Shown: piece by piece, positions 54,215-63,400 of the stretch | Layout of the letters: the number at the start of each line of letters is the position of its first letter | Position numbering within the stretch: the first letter of the stretch is position 1 | NCBI GenBank assembly: GCA_017505535.1 | Contig: JAFVPD010000014.1 | Span: 42,775 to 106,774 of the forward strand | Direction: 5' to 3' | Length of the DNA stretch: 64,000 nucleotides | DNA from: Muribaculaceae bacterium | GTDB lineage: Bacteria; Bacteroidota; Bacteroidia; Bacteroidales; Muribaculaceae | The notes under the pieces: generated by a model | The model's input: the letters and a program-made list of their open reading frames with translations, nothing else | What the model was told of the DNA's origin: nothing | Database searches by the model: none | Translations under genes and position numbers: made by a program

Positions 54215-54285
54215 TATCGGTAATTTGATTTAGTTGTTGAAAGTATTTGTAAGACCTTTAGTGTGGTCAAAAACACATATTTAGC

Positions 54286-54293
54286 CAAAGATA
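54286..54293 (-). promoter_or_regulatory. Promoter -7 element of CotH copy 2
   Basis: Minus-strand TATCTTTG, a full match, 71 bases upstream of the start. The rest of the stretch from 54294 to 54518 is AT-rich with nothing recognisable. Confidence 0.5.
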
Positions 54294-54518
54294 GTAAAAA
54301 ATAGTGGGAAAATAAAATGATATAGTGAATCTCCCGACAAAATGAGGCTTTGTCGTGATAAAATCAGAATAGTTTATTTTTATAGCTAACTTATGCATAA
54401 TAGCATTCGGAGCATTAATGATATATCTTTGTCTGATTTTTCAATAACAGCGGAAAAATAATAGATAAAGTTCGTAAATTAAAAACAAAAAGATGGAATG
54501 TTTTTAGAAAATATTTAC

Positions 54519-54872
54519 TAAATTTGCGTCATAACAAAATATTAATTCATTTGCCTATGAAACATTAGCGTATTTTGATACGCACATTTTAACATATTGA
54601 AAAAGCGTTTTAGCTTTATTCTGCTACCTAAAAGTTTGGCGACTTAATTAATCAGCAGGAATATAGCGAAAATGTTCGTGCCTTAAGGCGCGGGCTTTTG
54701 GTTATTCTGCTGATTAGGTTACGCCAAACACCTTAGGTAGAGAATATACTAATAGCACCGCGTTTTTTTTGTGCGTATATGTCAAAAATGAGGATTGACA
54801 ACCTAACAGTGCAAGGCGTAACCCGAAAAGCCTTAAAATGAGTAGGAGAAGTATTATGTAAATTTTAATCAA
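54519..54872 (+). ncRNA. Strongly folded RNA leader or RNA gene
   Basis: Begins after TAAATTTG (54519-54526). Hairpin GCGTAT/ATACGC (54568-54583) comes first. Then nested pairing: CTACCTAA (54624-54631) with TTAGGTAG (54733-54740), GTTTGGCG (54634-54641) with CGCCAAAC (54722-54729), ATCAGCAG (54651-54658) with CTGCTGAT (54707-54714). A T8 run follows at 54763. GGCGTAACC (54815-54823) is perfectly complementary to GGTTACGCC (54717-54725), which overlaps one arm of the nested fold, so two folds compete. No reading frame. The element ends just before a pair of small secreted-protein genes. Confidence 0.65.
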
Positions 54873-55355
54873 ATGAAAAAGATTTGGACGCTAATTTTGA
54901 TTATATTGGCGCATGTTACGACCTATGCCCAAAATATCATAATTCAGCAGAATAATCAACAAGCCCCAACGGAAAGGGTTGTAATTCAAGAGAAACATGT
55001 GCCAGTTTATATAAAAGAGCAACCTGCAGAATTAACTCAACCAGTGTTAATTTATGGATATTTGCATGTTTACCCAGTCGATTTGGGCTCATTCCAAGTT
55101 CAGGATTATCCCTATCAGGTAATTCAAAATATAAACAAAGTAAATGCTTATGGGCGAAATACATGGAGACTCCCCACAAAGGAAGAACTGAGTATAATGG
55201 AATCAACTAATGGCGGTTTGAATAATAAAAATGGCAAACTTCAATTAGGCGCAGGACGTTATATGATTCAAAATGCATCAGGGAAGCCAGTTCGGGCGAG
55301 TGACAGATTTACTCCAGACCTCTTTCAGGCAATCAGACTTGTTTCAACAAACTAA
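54873..55355 (+). CDS. Small secreted protein with Fib_succ_major-like end
   Basis: 160 residues: signal peptide MKKIWTLILIILAHVTTYAQ, a Gln/Asn-rich stretch (NIIIQQNNQQAPTERVV), then YLHVYPVDLGSFQVQDYPY and NTWRLPTKEELSIMESTNGG, the WRLPT signature of Fib_succ_major-type proteins, ending LFQAIRLVSTN. It is shorter than a full domain (about 175-200 residues), so it may be a reduced paralog. It lies directly downstream of the folded RNA leader and 54 bases upstream of a second such gene. Confidence 0.7.
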   Translation: MKKIWTLILIILAHVTTYAQNIIIQQNNQQAPTERVVIQEKHVPVYIKEQPAELTQPVLIYGYLHVYPVDLGSFQVQDYPYQVIQNINKVNAYGRNTWRLPTKEELSIMESTNGGLNNKNGKLQLGAGRYMIQNASGKPVRASDRFTPDLFQAIRLVSTN

Positions 55356-55409
55356 AGCAACTTAGTTTTGATAATTAATAAAATGAAATAACCTTTTAAA
55401 GAATAAATT

Positions 55410-56018
55410 ATGATGAATAGATATCTTTTGATTTTACTATTTTCTTTTTTGTCATTTAGTGTATCAGCACAAGTAGACGTAAAAAATATACTCGACTATC
55501 AAACTGGAGCACGAATGGGTAATCTATTATGGGCTATGAATGATGGAATAATGAATCCCTTAGATGTCGACGCGATATGGCGTTCAAGACGGTCTGGCAT
55601 AAAAGCTCCGCCAATGACTCTTGCCGAGTTTTACGATAGCTCAATTCCTTATGGTTGGCGTCTGCCTACTAAACATGAATTCATTCAAGCTCTTAAACAA
55701 GCTAAAGGCTTCGTCGTTTCAACAGATGGTAAATTCGCATATATTGAACTTGGATGGGACGGTAGGAATAGACTATGCCTGCGACTTGAACCAACCTTTG
55801 GTCAATGGGGTTCTCGCCGATCGTTAGGAGGCACTTTGCGTTATTTAGTTAAAGAAGGCGTGGTTACACTAGAGTTCTCTCGGGCAATAGATGATCATGT
55901 AAATGGTATTGTAACCCTTGCTGACGAAAATTCAATGTATTATATAGTTGATGAATATGTTGAATTTAGTGATTCATGGAATAAACCCGCTCGAGTAATA
56001 TTAGTTGCAGATTTGTAA
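55410..56018 (+). CDS. Small secreted protein with WRLPTK motif
   Basis: 202 residues, signal peptide MNRYLLILLFSFLSFSVSAQ (start MM). It contains GNLLWAMNDGIMNPLDVDAI, YGWRLPTKHEFIQALKQAKG (about 90-109) and WDGRNRLCLRLEPTFGQWGS; again the WRLPTK core of the Fib_succ_major family, otherwise unfamiliar. It sits with the previous gene behind the leader and is followed by a terminator. Role unknown; a surface or signalling protein is possible. Confidence 0.7.
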   Translation: MMNRYLLILLFSFLSFSVSAQVDVKNILDYQTGARMGNLLWAMNDGIMNPLDVDAIWRSRRSGIKAPPMTLAEFYDSSIPYGWRLPTKHEFIQALKQAKGFVVSTDGKFAYIELGWDGRNRLCLRLEPTFGQWGSRRSLGGTLRYLVKEGVVTLEFSRAIDDHVNGIVTLADENSMYYIVDEYVEFSDSWNKPARVILVADL

Positions 56019-56112
56019 TTTGAAACTAAATGTTTGCCAATGTGAATCTTTTATGGAAATTAGAATTAAAAGTGTTTAGGCGATGCATTTAGAACAAATA
56101 TAAACTACAATT

Positions 56113-56148
56113 AAAGAGGCCCAATCACAGCGAGTTGGGCTTCTTTTG
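56113..56148 (+). terminator. Intrinsic terminator after the WRLPTK gene pair
   Basis: Stem AAAGAGGCCCAA / TTGGGCTTCTTT with one G-T wobble and a TTTTG tail on the plus strand. Confidence 0.75.
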
Positions 56149-56159
56149 TGCTTGCAGTA

Positions 56160-56572
56160 TAAAGGCTCTAAAACGGTTCAGTTGCAAAATGGTGTGGATA
56201 ACATCTCCAATGGGCAAGTAGCAACCTTGTAACAAATACAGACGTAACGCGTGCGAAGCACTGGACGCGAAGCGTGCATAATAACCGAGGGTAGAGCGAA
56301 GCGATACCCCCGGGAAGCCAATCCTACCACTCTCTAAGTCTGTAAAGACGAGAAAAATCAGGGTATCATTCTCTCGATTTTCCCCTGATTCATAAAACAT
56401 AAATATCTGAGCTCCCCAAAGATTGGTTAATTCACGTCTTTGCAGACTCTGGTGTAGGAGGGGTGGTGCTCGCTATCCGGAGGTTTCGGGCTATGCCCTC
56501 AACCACGCGGTTATTTTATACGCGTTGCGTCCAGTGCTTCGCACGTCTCCCACACAAAATAACTACTGAGCC
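56160..56572. repeat. Dispersed repeat, long form with nested inverted repeat
   Basis: The outer parts (about 56160-56240 and 56534-56572) match, in reverse, the 1.77-1.9 kb copy. Between them lies an inverted repeat of about 290 bases. Its left arm, 56249-56353, runs CGTGCGAAGCACTGGACGC ... AGTCTGTAAAGACG; its right arm, about 56430-56545, gives AGTCTGCAAAGACG ... GCGTCCAGTGCTTCGCACG when reverse-complemented or read inward. The arms are imperfect, with an inner ATCAGGG/CCCTGAT hairpin. It contains no gene and lies between two convergent genes. Confidence 0.8.
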
Positions 56573-56614
56573 TCTAAAACATGACCTGACTTAAAATTCG
56601 TCTAGCGCAAAAAA

Positions 56615-56644
56615 AAGCGTGATTGCTATGTGGCAATCACGCTT
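56615..56644 (-). terminator. Intrinsic terminator of the aldolase gene
   Basis: A 12-base stem AAGCGTGATTGC / GCAATCACGCTT followed by TTTTTT on the minus strand. Confidence 0.9.
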
Positions 56645-56666
56645 AGCTATAATATTAGAGGAAATA

Positions 56667-57665
56667 TTATTCGGCTTTACCTGCAGAACCGAGCACGTTG
56701 ATGATTTTGTGCTTGTAAAGTTTTTCCATGTTGTCGCGAGCAGGACCGAGGTATTTACGTGGGTCAAACTCAGCAGGGTTTTCAACGAATACTTTACGGA
56801 TAGCAGCAGTCATAGCGAGGCGGCTGTCAGAGTCGATGTTGATTTTGCAAACAGCTGATTTAGCTGATTCGCGCAACCATTCTTCGGGGATACCGATGGC
56901 AGCTTTCAAAGCACCGCCGTTAGCGTTGATAGTTTCAACTTCGTCTTGAGGAACTGAAGAAGATCCATGAAGAACGATGGGGAATCCGGGAAGTTTTTCT
57001 TCTACGGCTTTCAATACGTCGAATGCCAATGGAGGAGGAACGAGCTTGCCGTTTTCGTCTTTAGTGCATTGTTCGGGAGTGAACTTGTAAGCACCGTGAG
57101 AAGTACCGATTGAAATAGCAAGGCTGTCGCAACCTGTGCGAGTAGCGAAGTCGATAACTTCTTCAGGGTCAGTGTAAGTGTGGTGGTCAGAAGAAACTTC
57201 GTCTTCAACACCTGCGAGTACACCAAGTTCGCCTTCTACTGTTACATCATATTGATGAGCATATTCAACAACTTGTTTTGTGAGGGCAACGTTTTCTTCG
57301 TATGGAAGGTGTGAACCATCGATCATTACAGAAGAGAAACCGCTGTCGATACAAGATTTGCAGAGTTCGAAGCTATCACCATGGTCGAGGTGAAGAACGA
57401 TTTGGGGATTAGCCCAGCCAAGTTCTTTTGCATATTCAACTGCTCCTTGAGCCATGTAGCGAAGAAGAGTTGCGTTTGCGTAGTTGCGAGCACCTTTAGA
57501 AACTTGCAAGATTACAGGAGATTTTTCTTCAGAAGCGGCTTTGATGATTGCTTGAAGTTGCTCCATGTTGTTGAAGTTGAAAGCGGGGATAGCATATCCA
57601 CCTTTGATTGCTTTGGCAAACATTTCGCGAGTGTTAACCAAGCCAAGTTCTTTGTAACTTACCAT
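56667..57665 (-). CDS. fba: Class II fructose-1,6-bisphosphate aldolase
   Basis: Cleaves fructose-1,6-bisphosphate to two triose phosphates in glycolysis and reverses this in gluconeogenesis. The 332 residues carry the class II zinc sites: HLDHGDSFELCK (about 91-102), GTSHGAYKFTPEQ (about 188-200) and VLHGSSSVPQDE (about 231-242). YAIPAFNFNNMEQLQAI near the N-terminus is also diagnostic. A consensus -7 element lies 51 bases upstream. Confidence 0.97.
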   Translation of the reverse strand: MVSYKELGLVNTREMFAKAIKGGYAIPAFNFNNMEQLQAIIKAASEEKSPVILQVSKGARNYANATLLRYMAQGAVEYAKELGWANPQIVLHLDHGDSFELCKSCIDSGFSSVMIDGSHLPYEENVALTKQVVEYAHQYDVTVEGELGVLAGVEDEVSSDHHTYTDPEEVIDFATRTGCDSLAISIGTSHGAYKFTPEQCTKDENGKLVPPPLAFDVLKAVEEKLPGFPIVLHGSSSVPQDEVETINANGGALKAAIGIPEEWLRESAKSAVCKINIDSDSRLAMTAAIRKVFVENPAEFDPRKYLGPARDNMEKLYKHKIINVLGSAGKAE

Positions 57666-57715
57666 TTAGAGTAATTATTATAAGTGAATAAATATTGTTT
57701 GATTCAAATTATTTG

Positions 57716-57723
57716 CAAAGTTA
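57716..57723 (-). promoter_or_regulatory. Promoter -7 element of fba
   Basis: Minus-strand TAACTTTG, a full match, 51 bases upstream of the aldolase ATG. Confidence 0.6.
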
Positions 57724-57777
57724 GTGCTTTCTTGCTGAATGCGAAAGCGTAAAAGTATAAATTTTGCGAAATGAGTG

Positions 57778-58572
57778 TTATTTGTCTTTCTGAAGGTGCA
57801 GATAGGCGTGAATGGCACCCACAAATAATGCTCCGCCAATGATGTTGCCGATTGTTGCAGGAATGAAATTGTTGATGATGGCCTGAGTGATTGAAATGTT
57901 GGCACCTTCAAACATTCCGGCAGGTATGAAGAACATGTTGGCGATAGAGTGCTCATACCCGAGGGCTACGAAGGCCATTACCGGGAGCCAACAACCTGCC
58001 ATTTTGGCAATGAGAGTTTTGCCTGAAAGTGCAAGCCACACAGCAAGGCATACAAACCAATTGGCTCCAATGCCTTTGAGTAATACAACGCCCCAAGACA
58101 TCGTAAGCACTTTTGTTTCGGCTACTTTTATTATTGCACTATGGTAGGGTTCGGCGGCTGTGAGTCCGCAAAGATATACCATGAAATATGTGAACAGAAT
58201 TGCACCGAAGAAGTTCCCGATATATACGAGGCCCCAATTCTTGAAAACGGCAGCTAACGAGTGTCTCTTCGCCATGTAGGACGGAATGAGTAGGGCATTG
58301 TTGCCTGTGAAAAGCTCTGCTCCGAGCACAACAACAAGAATGAGGCCGATGGGGAACATTGCGCCACTGAGTATGCGCTGGAGTGACGGGTTGTGTGCTG
58401 TTATTTCGGGAAAACCAAAACCAATGATGAGGGATAGCACTCCTCCCATGGAAATGTAAATCCCGGCGAGCATTGCGAGTACTGTGAGTTTGCTGTAGTT
58501 TCCAGATGATAGGGCGGCTTTTTTTGCCCCCGATTCAACTGCGGCTGCTATAACTTCTTTTGGTGAATTCAT
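57778..58572 (-). CDS. focA: Formate/nitrite transporter family channel
   Basis: A 264-residue inner-membrane pentameric channel of the FNT family for formate, nitrite or lactate-like anions. Six membrane helices; landmarks are ISMGGVLSLIIGFGFPE (about 41-57), LGAELFTGNNALLIPS (about 82-97), LLKGIGANWFVCLAVWLAL (about 163-181) and FALGYEHSIANMFFIPAGM-like VALGYEHSIANMFFIPAGMF (about 201-220), which carries the family's conserved His. Formate export is likely in a fermenter. It follows hpf, a place usually held by tRNA genes and tuf in Bacteroides. Confidence 0.9.
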   Translation of the reverse strand: MNSPKEVIAAAVESGAKKAALSSGNYSKLTVLAMLAGIYISMGGVLSLIIGFGFPEITAHNPSLQRILSGAMFPIGLILVVVLGAELFTGNNALLIPSYMAKRHSLAAVFKNWGLVYIGNFFGAILFTYFMVYLCGLTAAEPYHSAIIKVAETKVLTMSWGVVLLKGIGANWFVCLAVWLALSGKTLIAKMAGCWLPVMAFVALGYEHSIANMFFIPAGMFEGANISITQAIINNFIPATIGNIIGGALFVGAIHAYLHLQKDK

Positions 58573-58604
58573 GTGGGAATAGTTGCGTTAAAAGTGTTGC
58601 ATAA

Positions 58605-58657
58605 CAAAATGGGGGAGTTGAAAACTCCAACTCCCTCATGGGGATATTAAAATCCCC
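58605..58657 (-). terminator. Terminator region after hpf
   Basis: Two hairpins: GGGAGTTG/CAACTCCC (58613-58635), followed by ATTTTG on the minus strand, and GGGGAT/ATCCCC (58640-58657). They end the rpsU-xerC-hpf operon. Confidence 0.65.
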
Positions 58658-58681
58658 TCATTTGTGTGATTTTAGAAGTGA

Positions 58682-58975
58682 TTATTTCTTTCCTTTTTTC
58701 TTTTCAAGTTGTTTTTCAATCGCTTCAAGACACAAATCAACTGCTTCCTCAAATGTGTCGGCAACTTTTGACGCAACGATGTCGTCATGTTGCGGAACCA
58801 TTATTTTGATGAGCGCTTCTTTGTTCATAGCGGTTTCGGGTTTAACTACTTTGAGGGTTACGTCAACCTCAGATATATTTTCGTTGTGACGGGCAAGTCG
58901 CTCTACTTTTTTGTTGATAAAGCTTGTGAGTTTTTCAGCGACGTCGAAGTGGATTGCTTTAATTCTGATATCCAT
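58682..58975 (-). CDS. hpf: Ribosome hibernation promoting factor, short form
   Basis: 97 residues of the HPF/RaiA family, which binds the 30S decoding centre and helps form inactive ribosome dimers in stationary phase. MDIRIKAIHFDVAEKLTSFI and KKVERLARHNENISEVDVTL match the family; the end is lysine-rich (EKQLEKKKGKK). The stop-to-start distance to xerC is one base. The operon order rpsU-xerC-hpf is standard in Bacteroidales. Confidence 0.9.
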   Translation of the reverse strand: MDIRIKAIHFDVAEKLTSFINKKVERLARHNENISEVDVTLKVVKPETAMNKEALIKIMVPQHDDIVASKVADTFEEAVDLCLEAIEKQLEKKKGKK

Positions 58976-58976
58976 A

Positions 58977-59873
58977 TTAACCTCCTTTTTTTAGTGCACG
59001 TGGATGTGCAAGTTGATAATTTGATTTAAGTTCACTATATGTTAAGTGTGTATATATTTGCGTAGTTGCTAAAGATGCGTGACCGAGTAATTGTTGCACG
59101 GCATTTATATCGGCTCCATTATTGAGCATATCGGTGGCAAAAGAATGTCTCAAGATGTGGGGGCTTTTGCGGGAGGCATGAGCCGTTGCAAGCTGATTGT
59201 GAGTGATGTTGTAAATCAGTTTGCGGTAAAGCGGTTGTCCCGATGGGCGGAGAAAGAAGTTTGGCCCGGGGTGGGCAATATGTTTATCACGCAGTTGTCG
59301 ATATAGGGTAATCATGTCGCGTAGCTCTTCTCCAAAAGGAATGATTCTTTCTTTATTACGTTTTCCGAGGACTTTTAGTTCGCATCGAGTTGTGTTAACG
59401 TCAATGTCAAGAAGATTTTCCAATTCCGAGCATCTCATTCCGGTGGTGTATAGCATGAGGATAATCAAACGGTCTCGAGTCTCTATGAAATCTTCTTGAA
59501 CCCAATCGTTGTTGAGAATGGAATTAGTTTCGCTTGCTCTGATGAAAACCGGCAAGGGTTTGTCGATGCGAGATAGGTGAATGTCGGCAGCCGGATTATT
59601 TTTTAACCCATGTTGTTTCATGAGGTAGTTGAAAAATGCTCTCAGAGATTGAACTTTTCTGCGAATGGATCTTGGCGATAGTTTCGCAGTTGCGAGCGAT
59701 GCAACCCATTGGCGAATGTCGGCAACATCGGTTGTGGTTGGGTCGAATGTTTCGGGCTTCCCATTTGTGGCAAACGCAACCCATTGCTCTAAGTCCTTTT
59801 TATAAGCCGAAACGGTGTGGGCCGAAAGATTCAGCTCACACCGTATATATGTCAAAAAAGAATTTAAGAGCAT
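58977..59873 (-). CDS. xerC: Tyrosine recombinase XerC
   Basis: Chromosome-dimer resolving recombinase of 298 residues. The N-terminal SAM-like domain is LLNSFLTYIRCELNLSAHTV. Catalytic residues: Arg in LYTTGMRCSELENLLDID, Lys in LKVLGKRNKERIIPFG, His/Arg in SPHILRHSFATDML, His in QQLLGHASLATTQIYTHLT and the nucleophile Tyr in QIYTH. All are present. It lies between rpsU and hpf in the usual operon; hpf starts just after its stop. Confidence 0.95.
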   Translation of the reverse strand: MLLNSFLTYIRCELNLSAHTVSAYKKDLEQWVAFATNGKPETFDPTTTDVADIRQWVASLATAKLSPRSIRRKVQSLRAFFNYLMKQHGLKNNPAADIHLSRIDKPLPVFIRASETNSILNNDWVQEDFIETRDRLIILMLYTTGMRCSELENLLDIDVNTTRCELKVLGKRNKERIIPFGEELRDMITLYRQLRDKHIAHPGPNFFLRPSGQPLYRKLIYNITHNQLATAHASRKSPHILRHSFATDMLNNGADINAVQQLLGHASLATTQIYTHLTYSELKSNYQLAHPRALKKGG

Positions 59874-59979
59874 AACTAAATTCGTGCTAAAGATGGACTT
59901 TTTTGTCCGTCTGATTCTGTAGCTACGAATTTATGCTTTTCTTTTCAAATAACCAAATAAAAAGAGAGAAAAATAAAAA

Positions 59980-60171
59980 TTATTCTTCTACGCTGCGAAG
60001 TTTTTGAACATACACAGCCTTCATCATTTTTTTGCGGTTAGCTACAGATGGTTTTTCAAATGCCTGACGGCTACGGAGTTCTTTAACGATTCCAGTCTTT
60101 TCAAATTTGCGTTTGAATTTCTTTAAAGCTTTTTCAATGTTTTCGCCTTCTTTTACTTGTACGATGATCAT
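59980..60171 (-). CDS. rpsU: 30S ribosomal protein S21
   Basis: 63 residues: MIIVQVKEGENIEKALKKFK, RKFEKTGIVKELRSRQAFEK and a lysine/arginine-rich end, typical of Bacteroidetes S21. It binds near the anti-Shine-Dalgarno region of 16S rRNA. First gene of the rpsU-xerC-hpf operon. Confidence 0.96.
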   Translation of the reverse strand: MIIVQVKEGENIEKALKKFKRKFEKTGIVKELRSRQAFEKPSVANRKKMMKAVYVQKLRSVEE

Positions 60172-60218
60172 ATTATTATATTGATTTTTTATTGTTTACG
60201 TTTTTGCGTTTTGCGGGG

Positions 60219-60250
60219 CAAAGTTACATATAGTTTTTCATTTGACAAAA
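60219..60250 (-). promoter_or_regulatory. Promoter of the rpsU operon
   Basis: Minus strand TTTTG (60246-60250), 19 bases, TAACTTTG (60219-60226), about 48 bases before the rpsU start. Confidence 0.7.
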
Positions 60251-60347
60251 CTTTTTCACTCCAAAATTTAGAAAGAATTCTAATTTTCATGTTTTTCATT
60301 GATTTCTATTGCCGACGCAATGAAAACCAGGAGCGATTAAAGAATAA

Positions 60348-60377
60348 GACAGGGAGATGGTTGAGCATCTCCCTGTC
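60348..60377 (-). terminator. Terminator hairpin after the C39-like peptidase gene
   Basis: A 12-base perfect stem GACAGGGAGATG / CATCTCCCTGTC with a six-base loop, 36 bases after the peptidase stop. The minus-strand tail is only mildly T-rich (TTATTC). Confidence 0.65.
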
Positions 60378-60412
60378 GTGAGTTGTTGTCAAATAATTAT
60401 CACAACAATAGA

Positions 60413-63400
60413 TTATTTGATGTAAACTTTAGAAACCTTGTTGCCTTGAACCTTGATAAAGATTCCACCTTGAGGATATGCAACTTTCATACCTTGGAGG
60501 TTGTAGTATTCAACCGGTGCATCAATGTTTTCTTCGATAGTGATGCTTTCTACGTCAACGGTAGCTTTTGTTGCGTAAATATATTTTTCGGCAACGCAAC
60601 CGGCAACGAAGTGGTAGATGTATGTTGCATAGTTGTTGATGGGAACTGCGATGATGCTACCCATACCTTGTCCGATTCCTGATTTAACGTTTTCGGCATT
60701 GTAGGCTACCAATTCGCCATCTTGATTGAAGATACCCCATGCAGTGCTTCGGCCATTTGTGCTACCATCGGTGCTAAGTGGCATGATGAAGTAGTTTTTG
60801 TTCTCAAGGGTAAACCAATCAAAGCCTTCGGTTGATGCGTTTGTTGTAGTGTAGCCTTCAGTCGAAGTTGCTGAGAATTTGTGCTTGGTTTCCATGGCTG
60901 TGACGTCGGAATTCCATCCAAATACTTCGCTTGGGTTACCACGTTTGCGCATGAAGAATGAGTTACTCAAGTCAGAGTCGTTGTCCATGAGTGCATCGAT
61001 TTCTGCTACAGTGGCAAGTGAAGGTTGTGCAAGAGATGATGTGTCAAATGCACTTGAGAGACCTGAGTTGGTCGATACTTGAGAGTAGTCACTAACAATA
61101 GCGCCATTTGCTATCTTGACAATGAGAACAGAGTTTGCATCTTTTGGTGTAATGAATGCATATCCACCTTCGCTTGAAAGCATATTACCGCGAATGCGAC
61201 CAATTTGGTCAACACGTGCTGCAGTATATCCGTCGATGGTTGAGAGGTCGATTTTATATGTAGATTTCAAGTCGGCAGAGATGAGCATGAAGTTGCTACC
61301 TGAAGTTGCACCTGACCAACCGGTGTGAACAAGAATGTTACCAGCATCGTCGCAACCGATAGCCGGGCCCATAGATGTTGCTGACCAATGTGTGCTCAAT
61401 GCTGAAGAGCAGTTATAGTAGTCAGATTGACCTGTCTCAGAGAGTTCGATGATTTTGAGATTAGCCTTGTCAACAGCGATGAGTTTGCCGTTTGAAACTG
61501 CTGCGAAGCGAATTTCGCCACCGCTGGAAGATCCTGGAACAGTTGTGTTTTGCCATACTTTTGTGAGTCCGGCAGACACATTAGGTGTTTCGGTGCCTGG
61601 GTCAGTGCCTGGTTCGGTTACAGTGTCATTGGGAGCGACAGGTTCTTCTTTGGAAGGAATATTTCCATCGGCATCGGTGATTGAAATGTCGGTGATGATT
61701 TCTTGACGAACCATAGCATCTCCTGATCCACTTTGAACTGCAATATATCCTGCATAAGCACCCATACCAAGGGCGTAGTTGGGGTTTATTGTCACGCGGA
61801 GTGTGCCACCTGAAAGGTCATTCCAACCTGATAGTTTTTCAATAGTTACTGTTGAGTTAATACTATTAACGCTCATGTTTTTAGAAAGACCTGTTGCAGT
61901 AACTTTCACGTCAACGTATGGTTTGTTGCTTGATTCGTAAACTGTTTTGAGAGTTACGGTTGATGGGTTGCAAGTGATTTTTGCTTCAACGGGAGTTGTT
62001 GCAACGGGAACAGTTGCATAGATACTCCAATAGTATGTGCCAATGTTGGCGCGTCCGCTATTGTAACCTACCCAGTCATATGAAGAGTGTTGACCATCAT
62101 CATCAGCCCAAGTAGCATCGTTGTCGTCACCATAGGGGTCGTGGCAAACAAATGTACCGGTACGTGCTACGAAACCACCTTCAGATGAGCGGTAGTAGCA
62201 GTTTGTGCGGAATCCGAGAATCAAGTGACCGCCTGAATCAAGTGCGATACAAAGAGGTGAAGGACGACCGGCTGTTGATTCAGAGCAGAATTTAGTCCAA
62301 GCTGAGCCTGAGCTCCAAAGGTAGTCGGCCGATGTACAACCATTTAGTTTCATGAACGAACCCATGTAACCTCCTCCAGGGCTGCGGCTACCATTCCACA
62401 TGTAACCATAACCACCAGGTACGTTGTAACAACCATTTCCATAGGCTGTTAGACTGAATGTTGTGCCTCCTGATTTGCTTGTAAATACGGCGCTGATGGC
62501 ATGTGCATATTTAAGAGCAGTGCCATCTGAACGACGATAAGTGGTCTTTTGGGGAAGCATGTCGTAATAACCGAGGAACATACATGCCGTTGTTGGTGCA
62601 CATGTAACATATCCGTGTCTTGTACAACCATTAACCGCCGGTGAGTCATAAACTTGGCTCAAATAAGGAATGTCAAGTGCTCCGATAGAGCCTTCAGCTG
62701 GTACGGGGCTGGGCTTGATATTGGGGCTGTCATTGGGGTCGCTGATACGACTTCCGAAGACATCGTCTTGGTCAATGGTAAGCATTGTTTCTTCTTTTAC
62801 CGATGCGGCAGATGGGGTGATGCCTTCAGTGAGGTTTTTGACCATAAGACCACGCTTTGCTCCGGTTTTATAAGGAATGAGAAGCTTGTTGTCTGAGGTG
62901 ATTATAGCGTCGGTAGGAAGATTGTCCGATGATTTCACGAGAGTGATAGCTCCGGTTCCGTCAAAGTTGATTTTTTGGATAGAAGAACCTGCTACTTCAA
63001 ACTCGTTAACGCGGTCGGTCTTTGTGTAGATGAGTTGTTCTGAGTTATTTGCCCAAGAAACAGATTCGCCTTGTCCGAGTTCGTAAACGCACTTGTTTGT
63101 GCGGTCTTGAACGGCAAGAGTTCCAACTGCTGTTTGAATGGCCATTTTAGTTCCGTCGGGAGACCAATGAGCACGATATCCGTCAACAACGGGCACGATT
63201 TCTTTAGCTCCGGTGGTTAGGTTTATGACAAACATGCGACCATCGATGTTGCTATAAGCAACTTGAGATGCATCGGGTGAAATGTTTGCAATGTTTGTAT
63301 AGAATCCGAGGTCAAATGCTTTGCGAGTGTTGCCTTTGCGTACGATGAGGGTATTTCCCATTGTGTAGGCGATAGTCCCATCGTCGGCAAATGAAACTTG

